Part shown: positions 1-5,322 of the stretch, piece by piece | How positions within the stretch are numbered: the first letter of the stretch is position 1 | Layout of the letters: every line of letters starts with the position of its first letter | Source of the DNA: Pseudomonadota bacterium | GTDB taxonomy: Bacteria > Pseudomonadota > Alphaproteobacteria > Caulobacterales > Caulobacteraceae | DNA: 5,322 nt | Assembly: GCA_023445955.1 (NCBI GenBank) | Contig: JAEXJH010000029.1 | Span: 1 to 5,322, forward strand | Reading direction: 5' to 3' | Position numbers and translations under genes: made by a program | The notes under the pieces: model-generated | What the model was told of the DNA's origin: nothing | Databases searched by the model: none | What the model saw: the letters and a program-made list of their open reading frames with translations, nothing else

Positions 1-33
1 GTCGCTCCGCGACAGCTCCCCCAGAGGGGGAGC
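1..33. repeat. Paired palindromes resembling a REP-type element (cut at window edge)
   Basis: GCTCCCCC (15-22) and GGGGGAGC (26-33) form a perfect 8-bp stem with a three-base loop, and GTCGC (1-5) and GCGAC (9-13) a perfect 5-bp stem beside it. They begin nine bases after the GH3 stop codon. No T run follows on the minus strand, so an ordinary intrinsic terminator is unlikely. This GC-rich double palindrome looks like dispersed intergenic repeats seen in Caulobacter-type genomes. That resemblance is from memory, and only one copy, possibly incomplete, is in the window. Confidence 0.45.
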
Positions 34-42
34 AGATTCCAG

Positions 43-2448
43 TTAGGCGACGGTGAGAGTCGCCTTCTTCAGATCCACCGAGTTCGGCCCCGCCAGGATC
101 GAGAAGTCCCCTGGCTCCACGACCCGCTGCATGTCGAGGTTCCACATCCACAGATCCGACGGCTTGATCTCGAAGCTCACCGTTGTCTTCGCGCCCGCCG
201 CCAGGGTCACGCGCTTGAAGTGCTTCAGCTCCAGCACCGGACGGGTGACCGAAGCCTGCTCGTCGTGGACATAGAGCTGCACCACCTCGTCGCCAGCGAC
301 CTTGCCGGTGTTGGTCACGTCGATCTCGACCTTGACGCTCTCGCCCTGGCCGATGCTGGCCTTGGCCAGGCGCGGGGCCGAGATGTCGAAGGTGGTGTAA
401 GAGAGGCCAAAGCCGAACGGATAGAGCGGGCTCGTATCTCCCAGCAGATAGCCGCGGCGGGCGGTGGGCTTGCGGTTGTAGTAGATCGGCAGCTGGCCGA
501 CGTCGCGGGCGATGCTGACCGGCAGCTTGCCGCCCGGATTGGCGCGGCCGAACAGGATGTCGGCGGCGGCGTTGCCGGTCTCCTGGCCCAGGTACCAGCC
601 CTCGATGATGGCGTCGGCGCGCTGAGCCAGCAGGTTGATCGACAGCGGGCGGCCGTTCAGCAGGAACACCACGGTCGGCTTGCCCAGGTCGAAGATCGCT
701 TTGGCCAGGTCGTTCTGCTGGCCGATCAGGTCCAGGCTGTCGCGGTCGCCCAGGTGGTTGTCGGCCCAGGCCTCGCGGCTGGTCTGCTCATTGTCGCCCA
801 GCACCATCACGACCACGTCGGCGTTCTTGGCGACCTCGACGGCCTCCGCGATCAGCTTGGCGTTGACGGCCGGATCGACCAGCTTGACCTCGTCCTGCGC
901 CCAGATGCGCTTTTCGGTGATCCGCACGGCCTCGGCGTAGTCGAGCGTGAAGCCCTGGGCTTTCGCTTCAGCCGTCAGGCCCTCGTGGATCGAGACGACG
1001 TGGCGCGGCGTGTCGGAATAACCGCCGATCGGCGTGTCCTTGGCGTGCGTGCCCAAGAGCGCGAGACGCTTGATCTTCTTGCCGTCCAGCGGTAGCAGGC
1101 CTTTGTCGTTCTTCAGCAGCACGACCGCCTTGCGGGCGGCCTCGCGGGCCAGGGCGACGGCGTCCGGCGTCGCGGTCTTGGCGTCGGCGGTCTTCTCGTC
1201 GCAGTAGGGGTTCTCGAAGAGACCGCCCTCGAACTTCATCTTCAGGACGCGCGACACCGCCGCGTCGACCTCGAACTGCGGGATGCGGCCGGCCTTCACC
1301 AGGTCCGGGATCAGGGCGTAGGCCTCGCCGTCGGGCAGCTCGACATCGACGCCGGCGTGCATGGCCATCACGGCCGTCTGGCCAAGGTCGGTGGTCAGCT
1401 TGTGGCGGGCGATCAGCTCCTTGATCGCGAAATAGTCGCTCTGGACCGAGCCCTTGTAGCCCCACTCCTCGCGCAGGATCTTGGTCAGCAGCCAGTGGTT
1501 GGCGTGCGAGGGGACGCCGTCGATTTCGTTGTACGACGGCATGACGGAGCGCACCGGCAGCTCTTTCACCGCGCGCTCGAACGGCGGGAAGAAGTTCTCG
1601 CGCAGGGTGCGCTCGGCGATCTGGGCCGGGCCGACATTGGTGCCGTTCTCGGGCTGGCCGTGGCCGGTCATGTGCTTGAGGGTGGCGAAGACCTTGTCCT
1701 TGGCCAGCGGCAGGGTCGTCCCCTGGAAGCCGCGGATCGCGGCCAGGCCCATCTCGGCGCAGACGTGCGGGTCCTCGCCATAGGTCTCCTCGATGCGGCC
1801 CCAGCGCGGGTCGCGAGCCACGTCGACCACGGGGGCCAGGGCCATGTTCGAGCCCCGGGCGCGCATCTCGCGGGCGGCGACGCTGAAGATCTTCTCGGCC
1901 AGTTCCGGATCGAAGGTCGAGGCCAGGCCGATGGCCTGCGGGAAGCTGGTCGCGTCGCGGGCCACGAAGCCGTGCAGGGCCTCGTCGTGCATCAGCATCG
2001 GGATGCCCAGGCGGGTCTTCTCGACGGACCACTTCTGGGCGGCGTTGGTGTAGCGGGCGGCGTCCTTGGCGTTGCGGCCCACCGAGCCGTCCTCGGCCCC
2101 GGCGGCGGCGTCGACGACCTTGGCAGGCTTGAGGCCCCGGCGGTCGGTCGGACGCGAGATCTGGCCAAGGCCGTTGGGGAAGTTCTTGCTGGCCTCCTGG
2201 GGCGAGAACTCGCCCTCCGGCGTCTGGATCTTGGCCTTGGTCAGCCAGATGCCGATCAGCTGGGCGGCCTTCTCCTCGATCGTCATGCGGCCCAAGAGGT
2301 CCTGGACCCGGGCGTCGATCGGCTGGGAAGCGTCCTTGTAGAGCGGCTTGTCGCCCTTGGCCTTGGGGGCGGCCATCGCCGGCGCGGCGGCGAACGAGAG
2401 GGCGGCGAGGCTCGCGCCGAACAGGCGGCGGGTGAGGGTGGTGGTCAT
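43..2448 (-). CDS. Tat-exported family 3 glycoside hydrolase (beta-glucosidase/beta-xylosidase type)
   Basis: Predicted retaining exo-glycosidase of 801 residues, removing beta-linked glucose or xylose from oligosaccharide ends, probably in the periplasm. Numbered from the ATG at 2448: a Tat-like signal (TRRLFGAS, hydrophobic run, AMA cleavage near residue 26); GH3 N-terminal barrel about 45-370 with RDPRWGR (212-218), KH at 258-259 and GSVQSDY carrying the likely nucleophile Asp338; C-terminal alpha/beta domain about 438-680, with Glu559 (REAW) the likely acid/base by analogy with E. coli BglX; YPFGFGLSYTTF near 676-687; and a fibronectin-III-like domain about 698-767. Length and domain order match BglX-like enzymes. 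This start is preferred over a TTG 54 bases upstream because GGGGAG lies six bases before the ATG and it puts the twin arginines near the N terminus. The family is secure; substrate (glucose, xylose or arabinose) cannot be read from sequence. It stands alone behind its own regulatory gap. Confidence 0.95.
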   Translation of the reverse strand: MTTTLTRRLFGASLAALSFAAAPAMAAPKAKGDKPLYKDASQPIDARVQDLLGRMTIEEKAAQLIGIWLTKAKIQTPEGEFSPQEASKNFPNGLGQISRPTDRRGLKPAKVVDAAAGAEDGSVGRNAKDAARYTNAAQKWSVEKTRLGIPMLMHDEALHGFVARDATSFPQAIGLASTFDPELAEKIFSVAAREMRARGSNMALAPVVDVARDPRWGRIEETYGEDPHVCAEMGLAAIRGFQGTTLPLAKDKVFATLKHMTGHGQPENGTNVGPAQIAERTLRENFFPPFERAVKELPVRSVMPSYNEIDGVPSHANHWLLTKILREEWGYKGSVQSDYFAIKELIARHKLTTDLGQTAVMAMHAGVDVELPDGEAYALIPDLVKAGRIPQFEVDAAVSRVLKMKFEGGLFENPYCDEKTADAKTATPDAVALAREAARKAVVLLKNDKGLLPLDGKKIKRLALLGTHAKDTPIGGYSDTPRHVVSIHEGLTAEAKAQGFTLDYAEAVRITEKRIWAQDEVKLVDPAVNAKLIAEAVEVAKNADVVVMVLGDNEQTSREAWADNHLGDRDSLDLIGQQNDLAKAIFDLGKPTVVFLLNGRPLSINLLAQRADAIIEGWYLGQETGNAAADILFGRANPGGKLPVSIARDVGQLPIYYNRKPTARRGYLLGDTSPLYPFGFGLSYTTFDISAPRLAKASIGQGESVKVEIDVTNTGKVAGDEVVQLYVHDEQASVTRPVLELKHFKRVTLAAGAKTTVSFEIKPSDLWMWNLDMQRVVEPGDFSILAGPNSVDLKKATLTVA

Positions 2449-2505
2449 CCTGGGCTCCCCGAGGTGCGCAATGGCCGGCGGCTCTGGGGCCGCCTTCGTC
2501 AAGGC

Positions 2506-2534
2506 ACTATGGGGGCGGTTGTCTGACCACTCAA
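2506..2534 (-). promoter_or_regulatory. Possible promoter of the glycoside hydrolase gene
   Basis: On the minus strand TTGAGT (2534-2529) and CATAGT (2511-2506) are separated by 17 bases, each matching four of six positions of the general housekeeping consensus. Transcription would start near 2499 and give a leader of about 50 bases. A second TTGACG at 2502-2497 has no acceptable -10 at the right distance (GCCGGC). Both putative operators would then lie over or just upstream of the -35. Confidence 0.35.
2519..2529. promoter_or_regulatory. Possible GntR/FadR-type operator
   Basis: TTGTCTGACCA (TGGTCAGACAA on the minus strand) fits the FadR-subfamily GntR pattern TNGTNNNACNA at all six fixed positions. 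It sits 10 bases downstream, in the direction of transcription, of the LacI-type site and abuts the -35 of the suggested promoter. The pattern is short, so chance occurrence is a real possibility. Confidence 0.3.
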
Positions 2535-2539
2535 GCGAG

Positions 2540-2559
2540 AAATGGTACCGGTCTCATTT
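2540..2559. promoter_or_regulatory. Putative LacI-family operator upstream of the glycoside hydrolase
   Basis: The 20-base sequence AAATGGTACCGGTCTCATTT is symmetric at 16 of 20 positions (AAATG..ACCGGT..CATTT). Its core TGGTACCGGTCTCA matches the general LacI-family pattern TG-2-A-1-CG-1-T-2-CA at all eight fixed positions. It overlaps the stop codon of the reductase gene and lies about 90 bases before the glycosidase ATG. LacI-family repressors commonly control sugar-use genes, so a sugar-released repressor of the GH3 gene is the natural reading. No regulator gene is in the window. Confidence 0.6.
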
Positions 2560-3093
2560 TCCCGGCGCTGGCTTGTACGCCAACTTGAGCGCGTCCTGGC
2601 CGATGCGCTCGCTGGACACCAGGCTCAGCGGCGGCCGCGCGCCGGTGAAGTAGGGCGCGCCGCTGCCCAGGACGACGGGGTGCAGATAGATGCGATACTC
2701 GTCGATCAGGCCGAGGGCCGTGAGGACGCCGGCGATGTCCGGACCGGCGACTTCGATCTCGCCGTCGTGGTCGGCTTTCAGCTTGCGGATGGCGGTTTCG
2801 AGATCGCCTTCAACCAGCGAGGCGTTGGGACCCAACGCCGGCTGGCCGCGCGAGACGACCCATTTGGGCTGCCGCCGCCAGGCCGCCGCGAAGGCCTGCT
2901 CGTCGGGCCCCCACGTCGGCTGGTCGTCCTCCCAGTACCGCATCAGCTCGTAGATCTTGCGGCCGTAGAGGCTGCCCGTCTGCCCTTCCGCTTCCTTGAC
3001 GAAGTGGCGGAAAAGCATCGGGTCCGGCGCGAATTTGTCGTGGTCGACATAGCCGTCCAGCGACTGGTTCATGCCGAACACGAGCTTGGCCAT
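2554..3093 (-). CDS. Dihydrofolate-reductase-like family protein (RibD C-terminal domain)
   Basis: A 179-residue single-domain protein of the RibD C-terminal/YyaP-YwjB type, predicted to be a cytosolic NADPH-dependent reductase. Visible marks are the first strand and loop LVFGMNQSLDGYV (4-16), GRKIYELMRYW (44-54), VAGPDIAGVLTALGLIDEY (115-133), which matches the nucleotide-binding glycine loop and helix, and IYLHPVVLGSGAPYF (135-149), the family's closing signature. No deaminase domain precedes it, so it is not a complete RibD, and members of this family are usually not true folate reductases; the substrate is unknown. No signal peptide is seen. The ATG lies nine bases after the DUF885 stop, and its likely Shine-Dalgarno (AAGG, seven bases before the ATG) overlaps that stop codon, which suggests co-transcription and perhaps translational coupling. 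Its own stop codon lies inside a putative LacI-type operator for the next gene. Confidence 0.92.
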   Translation of the reverse strand: MAKLVFGMNQSLDGYVDHDKFAPDPMLFRHFVKEAEGQTGSLYGRKIYELMRYWEDDQPTWGPDEQAFAAAWRRQPKWVVSRGQPALGPNASLVEGDLETAIRKLKADHDGEIEVAGPDIAGVLTALGLIDEYRIYLHPVVLGSGAPYFTGARPPLSLVSSERIGQDALKLAYKPAPGK

Positions 3094-3102
3094 GGCGGGG
3101 CC

Positions 3103-4878
3103 TTATCCCTGCCAGCGGTCGATCACGCCTTCCAGCACCGTCAGCGGCGCCGGGCCGACCATCAGCGCGGTGTCGTGGAAGCGCTTGATGTCGAACTTGC
3201 CGCCCAAGCGCTTCTTGGCCCGCTCGCGCGCCGCCGCCCAGACCGTGTGGCCGACCTTGTAGGAGCAGGCCTGGCCGGGGTTGGCGCAGTAGCGGTCGAC
3301 CTCACGCGAGATCTTGCCCACGGAGTCGCCGCCGGTGTCGACCATGAAGGCGATGGCCTTCTCGCGGCTCCAGCCCTTGGCGTGGATGCCGGTGTCGACC
3401 ACGCAGCGCGAGGCGCGGAACAGGCGGGCCTGGTACATGCCGAGCAGGCCGAGATCGTCGCCCTCGTACATGCCGATCTCCATGGCCAGCTGCTCGGCAT
3501 AGAGCGCCCAGCCCTCGGTATTGGCCGAGAAGCCCATGTTCTGGCGCAGCTTGGGCAGGTTGCTCTGGGCGACCAAAGCGAGCTGGAAGTGGTGGCCCGG
3601 CGCGCCCTCGTGGTGGATCAGGGTCGGCAGCGAGAAGCGCGGCCACTCGGCCGTGTCCTTGAGGTTGATGAACACCGCGCCGGGGCGCGAGCCGTCCAGG
3701 GCCGGGCGCTCGTAATAGGCGCCCGATGAGCCGGCCTCGGTATAGGTCGGCACGCGGCGCACCTCGACCGGGATCTTGGGCATCAGGTTGAACCACTGCG
3801 GCAGGTGCGGCTGCAGCTTGGCCAGGCGGTCGTTGCAGAAAGCCAGGATCTGGGCGCGGCCCTCGTCGGTGTTGGGGAACACCTGGTCGGGCTGCTTGCC
3901 CAGCGCGGCCATGCGGGCGCCGACCGTGCCTTGGGTCAGGCCGCGCTTCTTGAGGATCTCGTCCATCCGCGCCTGGATCTCGGCGCCTTCGTCCAGGCCC
4001 AGGCGGTGGACCTCGTCGGGGGTCTTGTTGGTGGTCGTGTAGATCTTCAGCAGGGCGGCGTAATAGGCGTCGCCGTCCTTCAGGCGGCCGATGCCGGCGT
4101 CGTGCACGGCCTTGGGGCGCATGAACTGCAGGGCGGCGATCTGGCGATCCAGGGCCGGGAAGATCTCGCCGGTCAGCACCTTGGCGGCCTGGGCGTCATA
4201 ATCGCCATAGGGCTTGGCGCGGCGGGCGGCCGAGGTCACCAGCACGTTCTGCTCGACCGGGATGGCGCGGAACTGCTGCAGCTGGGCGATGGCCTTGTCG
4301 ACCATGAAGTCCGACGGGATCACGCCCTTGGCGGCGTCGGCGCTGGCCCGCTCGGTCTCCTGGTCCAGGACCGTGGCGAACGCCTTCATGCGGGCGATGT
4401 AGTTGTAGGCGTCGGTCGCGTTCTCGATCTTGTGCTTGCTGTCCAGGAAGCTGGGGGTCGAGATGTAGGCCCCGTAGTACTGGGTCAGCACGAACGGCCG
4501 CGAGCCGGCGCCATAGTCGAACTTCGACGTGCCCTCGCGGGCCTCGTAGTTGAAGAGGGCGGTATCGTAGTTGATCGCATCGTCGCCAGTCAGCGCCTTG
4601 CGGTCGATCTTCTTCAGGCGGGCGATGCGCTGGGCCGGTTCGGCGCGGTCGCGCTTCCAGGCGGCGATCGAGCGGTCCGAGAGTTTCGAGCGGGCGTCGG
4701 CGTGCTTGCCGATGTCGAGGCCCAGGTTCGTGGCCTGTTCGGGGCTGTCGGTCAGGTCTTCATCGAAGAAGGCGTCGAACAGCGCGTAGAGGTCGTCCTT
4801 CGGCGCAGCCATGGCCGGAAGAGCGGTTGAAAGGGCGGCGGCGGCCGTCCCCCACATGATCTGGCGACGGTCGAGCAT
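3103..4878 (-). CDS. Tat-exported DUF885 family protein, predicted metallohydrolase
   Basis: A 591-residue DUF885 protein, a family often annotated as zinc-peptidase-like but poorly characterised. Numbered from the ATG at 4878: twin-arginine signal (DRRQIMWG, hydrophobic run, AMA cleavage near residue 24), so periplasmic or extracytoplasmic; a long, mostly helical body; HHEGAPGHH (422-430), the family's histidine/glutamate motif; EGWALYAE (455-462), whose Glu455 is a plausible further metal ligand; and PGQACSYKVGH (534-544). The length is normal for the family and no frame break is seen. The start was chosen because AGGGA lies five bases before this ATG and the twin arginines then sit at residues 4-5. 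An in-frame ATG at 4929 adds 17 residues and has a closer, poorer AGGG. It is the first gene of a probable operon with the downstream reductase. Peptidase activity is an inference; the substrate is unknown. Confidence 0.92.
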   Translation of the reverse strand: MLDRRQIMWGTAAAALSTALPAMAAPKDDLYALFDAFFDEDLTDSPEQATNLGLDIGKHADARSKLSDRSIAAWKRDRAEPAQRIARLKKIDRKALTGDDAINYDTALFNYEAREGTSKFDYGAGSRPFVLTQYYGAYISTPSFLDSKHKIENATDAYNYIARMKAFATVLDQETERASADAAKGVIPSDFMVDKAIAQLQQFRAIPVEQNVLVTSAARRAKPYGDYDAQAAKVLTGEIFPALDRQIAALQFMRPKAVHDAGIGRLKDGDAYYAALLKIYTTTNKTPDEVHRLGLDEGAEIQARMDEILKKRGLTQGTVGARMAALGKQPDQVFPNTDEGRAQILAFCNDRLAKLQPHLPQWFNLMPKIPVEVRRVPTYTEAGSSGAYYERPALDGSRPGAVFINLKDTAEWPRFSLPTLIHHEGAPGHHFQLALVAQSNLPKLRQNMGFSANTEGWALYAEQLAMEIGMYEGDDLGLLGMYQARLFRASRCVVDTGIHAKGWSREKAIAFMVDTGGDSVGKISREVDRYCANPGQACSYKVGHTVWAAARERAKKRLGGKFDIKRFHDTALMVGPAPLTVLEGVIDRWQG

Positions 4879-4928
4879 GGCGGTCCCTGACACTGAAAAC
4901 GCCGCAGCCCCCGCGCCCGGCGGCAGCA

Positions 4929-4957
4929 TCGTTCCCTCGCTGTCACGCGAGCGTCAA
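4929..4957 (-). promoter_or_regulatory. Possible promoter for the DUF885-reductase operon
   Basis: On the minus strand TTGACG (4957-4952), followed by C, matches the -35 element described for the Caulobacter housekeeping sigma factor. After a 17-base spacer comes GAACGA (4934-4929), a poor -10. The spacer contains an inverted repeat, CTCGC/GCGAG (4936-4940 and 4947-4951). A start near 4922 would give a leader of about 45 bases before the ATG at 4878, which favours that start over the ATG at 4929. The weak -10 keeps this tentative. Confidence 0.35.
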
Positions 4958-4995
4958 TGTCCGCAGGAAAAAATGGGGTAGTCCGATCCAGACGC

Positions 4996-5033
4996 AAAAA
5001 AGGGCCCGCTTGGGAGAGGGGGCGGGCCCTTTT
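4996..5033 (-). terminator. Strong intrinsic terminator, potentially bidirectional
   Basis: A perfect 12-bp stem pairs AAAAGGGCCCGC (4998-5009) with GCGGGCCCTTTT (5022-5033) around a 12-base loop. Read on the minus strand the stem ends in a run of six T (4996-5001), the better orientation; read on the plus strand it ends in four T. It lies downstream of the partial gene at 5152-5322 and upstream of the DUF885 gene, so its natural job is to end the former's transcript. No plus-strand gene is seen that would need the opposite reading. Confidence 0.85.
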
Positions 5034-5040
5034 CGGTACG

Positions 5041-5100
5041 CGTTCAGAGGGATTGAACGAGGGGGAAGGTGCCATAAGTGTCGGCTTCCCGCCCTTCCCC
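5041..5100 (-). other. Two further weak hairpins between the stable hairpin and the terminator
   Basis: GGGGAAGG at 5062-5069 pairs with CCTTCCCC at 5093-5100; an alternative fold uses the second TTCCC at 5086-5090 with GGC/GCC inside. Next to it CGTTCA (5041-5046) pairs with TGAACG (5054-5059) around seven bases. There is no open reading frame with a credible ribosome site here. With its neighbours this makes four hairpins in about 145 bases, which may be a processed 3' UTR or a small RNA body. Confidence 0.3.
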
Positions 5101-5105
5101 AAATC

Positions 5106-5139
5106 GTCGCAGGCTGAGAACGAGTCTCAACCTGGCGAC
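5106..5139 (-). other. Stable 3' UTR hairpin just after the partial gene
   Basis: In minus-strand RNA, GUCGC-CAGG-U-UGAGA pairs with UCUCA-G-CCUG-CGAC around a five-base loop. That gives 14 pairs with one bulged C, counting one U-G wobble. The plus-strand transcript would have a C-A mismatch instead of the wobble, so the fold favours the minus strand. It begins 12 bases after the stop codon at 5152. The bases after it contain only ATTT, too few for a convincing terminator; it may instead protect the mRNA 3' end. Confidence 0.5.
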
Positions 5140-5151
5140 GAGTGCCGGTGG

Positions 5152-5322
5152 TTACTTGCGCGGCGTAAGGATGTCGCCCAGACGGTCCGGCGTCCCGGCG
5201 ATGCGCTCCAGGCGCGGGTAGCGCAGGCCGCCGCGGTAGTCGATCTTGACCATCTTGTAGCGGCCGCCGTCCTTGATCAGCAGTTCGACCAGCTGGCCGT
5301 CCGGCTTGGCGGCGGCCTTGAC
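5152..5322 (-). CDS. C-terminal fragment of an unrecognised protein (cut by window edge)
   Basis: An open frame enters from the right edge and runs 56 codons to a TAA at 5152-5154. The segment is lysine- and arginine-rich and includes DGQLVELLIKDGGRYKMVKI, then YRGGLRYPRLERI and ends GDILTPRK. The alternating hydrophobic pattern suggests beta strands. Codons end mostly in G or C, as in the neighbouring genes, and the stop is followed within 13 bases by a hairpin and 119 bases later by an intrinsic terminator, as expected for a real gene end. I do not recognise the family, and a PepSY-like or other small periplasmic fold would be a guess. It reads toward the DUF885 gene but is separated from it by the terminator, so it is probably a separate transcription unit. 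Confidence 0.7.
   Translation of the reverse strand, partial: VKAAAKPDGQLVELLIKDGGRYKMVKIDYRGGLRYPRLERIAGTPDRLGDILTPRK

Noticed and set aside
968..2032. Second minus-strand frame of 354 codons inside the GH3 gene
   Set aside because: Arginine- and proline-rich frame shadow of the GH3 coding frame with no domain.
2449..2502. Upstream TTG start for the GH3 gene adding 18 residues
   Set aside because: It would place a non-hydrophobic, proline-rich stretch before the Tat signal, and the ATG at 2448 has a good GGGGAG site.
1357..2526. Long plus-strand open frames opposite the GH3 gene (389 codons here, 291 codons at 220-1095)
   Set aside because: They are antisense shadows of a conserved GH3 gene in GC-rich DNA, rich in Gly, Ala, Val, Leu, Arg and Asp with no recognisable domain; stop codons are rare in these frames for compositional reasons.
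2542..4830. Plus-strand open frames opposite the reductase and DUF885 genes (395 codons at 2542-3729, 341 codons at 3805-4830)
   Set aside because: Same antisense effect; the 395-codon frame runs across two well-supported minus-strand genes and their junction, and the proteins are low in complexity.
4879..4929. Upstream ATG start for the DUF885 gene adding 17 residues
   Set aside because: Its Shine-Dalgarno is very close, it overlaps the suggested -10, and it pushes the twin arginines to residues 21-22. It is not fully excluded.
4752..5102. 116-codon minus-strand open frame across the gap before DUF885
   Set aside because: It starts with TTG, reads straight through the intrinsic terminator and then overlaps the DUF885 gene in another frame, with a composition unlike a real protein.
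5115..5129. Fur-box-like 7-1-7 sequence TGAGAACGAGTCTCA
   Set aside because: The inner bases are not symmetric, and it is fully explained as the top of a longer RNA hairpin right after a stop codon. No gene start lies nearby except beyond the terminator.

Overview
The window is a GC-rich, densely coded stretch in which every supported gene lies on the minus strand. Base composition, strongly GC-ending codons, TTGACG-like -35 elements and two Tat-exported enzymes fit an alphaproteobacterium. A Caulobacter-like member of the Caulobacteraceae is my best guess, made from general resemblance and not from any search.

In the direction of transcription (right to left): (1) 5152-5322 holds the last 56 codons of an unrecognised protein whose body lies beyond the right edge. 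(2) 4879-5151 (273 bases) has no convincing gene. It contains a series of hairpins, ends for the upstream gene in a strong intrinsic terminator at 4996-5033, and then carries a possible promoter for the next gene. (3) 3103-4878 encodes a Tat-exported DUF885 protein, a predicted metallohydrolase of unknown substrate. (4) Nine bases later, at 2554-3093, lies a small cytosolic reductase of the RibD C-terminal/dihydrofolate-reductase-like family; its Shine-Dalgarno overlaps the DUF885 stop codon, so the two probably form an operon. (5) 2449-2553 is a short regulatory gap with a near-perfect LacI-family operator over the reductase stop codon, a GntR/FadR-type half-palindrome and a plausible promoter. 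(6) 43-2448 encodes a Tat-exported family 3 glycoside hydrolase (beta-glucosidase/beta-xylosidase type) with a C-terminal fibronectin-III-like domain. (7) 1-42 is a 3' region of two adjacent palindromes resembling a dispersed REP-type element cut by the window edge.

The glycosidase most likely acts in the periplasm on oligosaccharides, releasing monosaccharides, and appears to be controlled separately by a sugar-responsive repressor. The DUF885/reductase pair has no visible functional link to it. I see no mobile element, CRISPR array, tRNA, rRNA or clear novel multigene system. The most interesting points are the operator pair upstream of the glycosidase, the unusual histidine motif in DUF885, and the structured region at 4996-5139.
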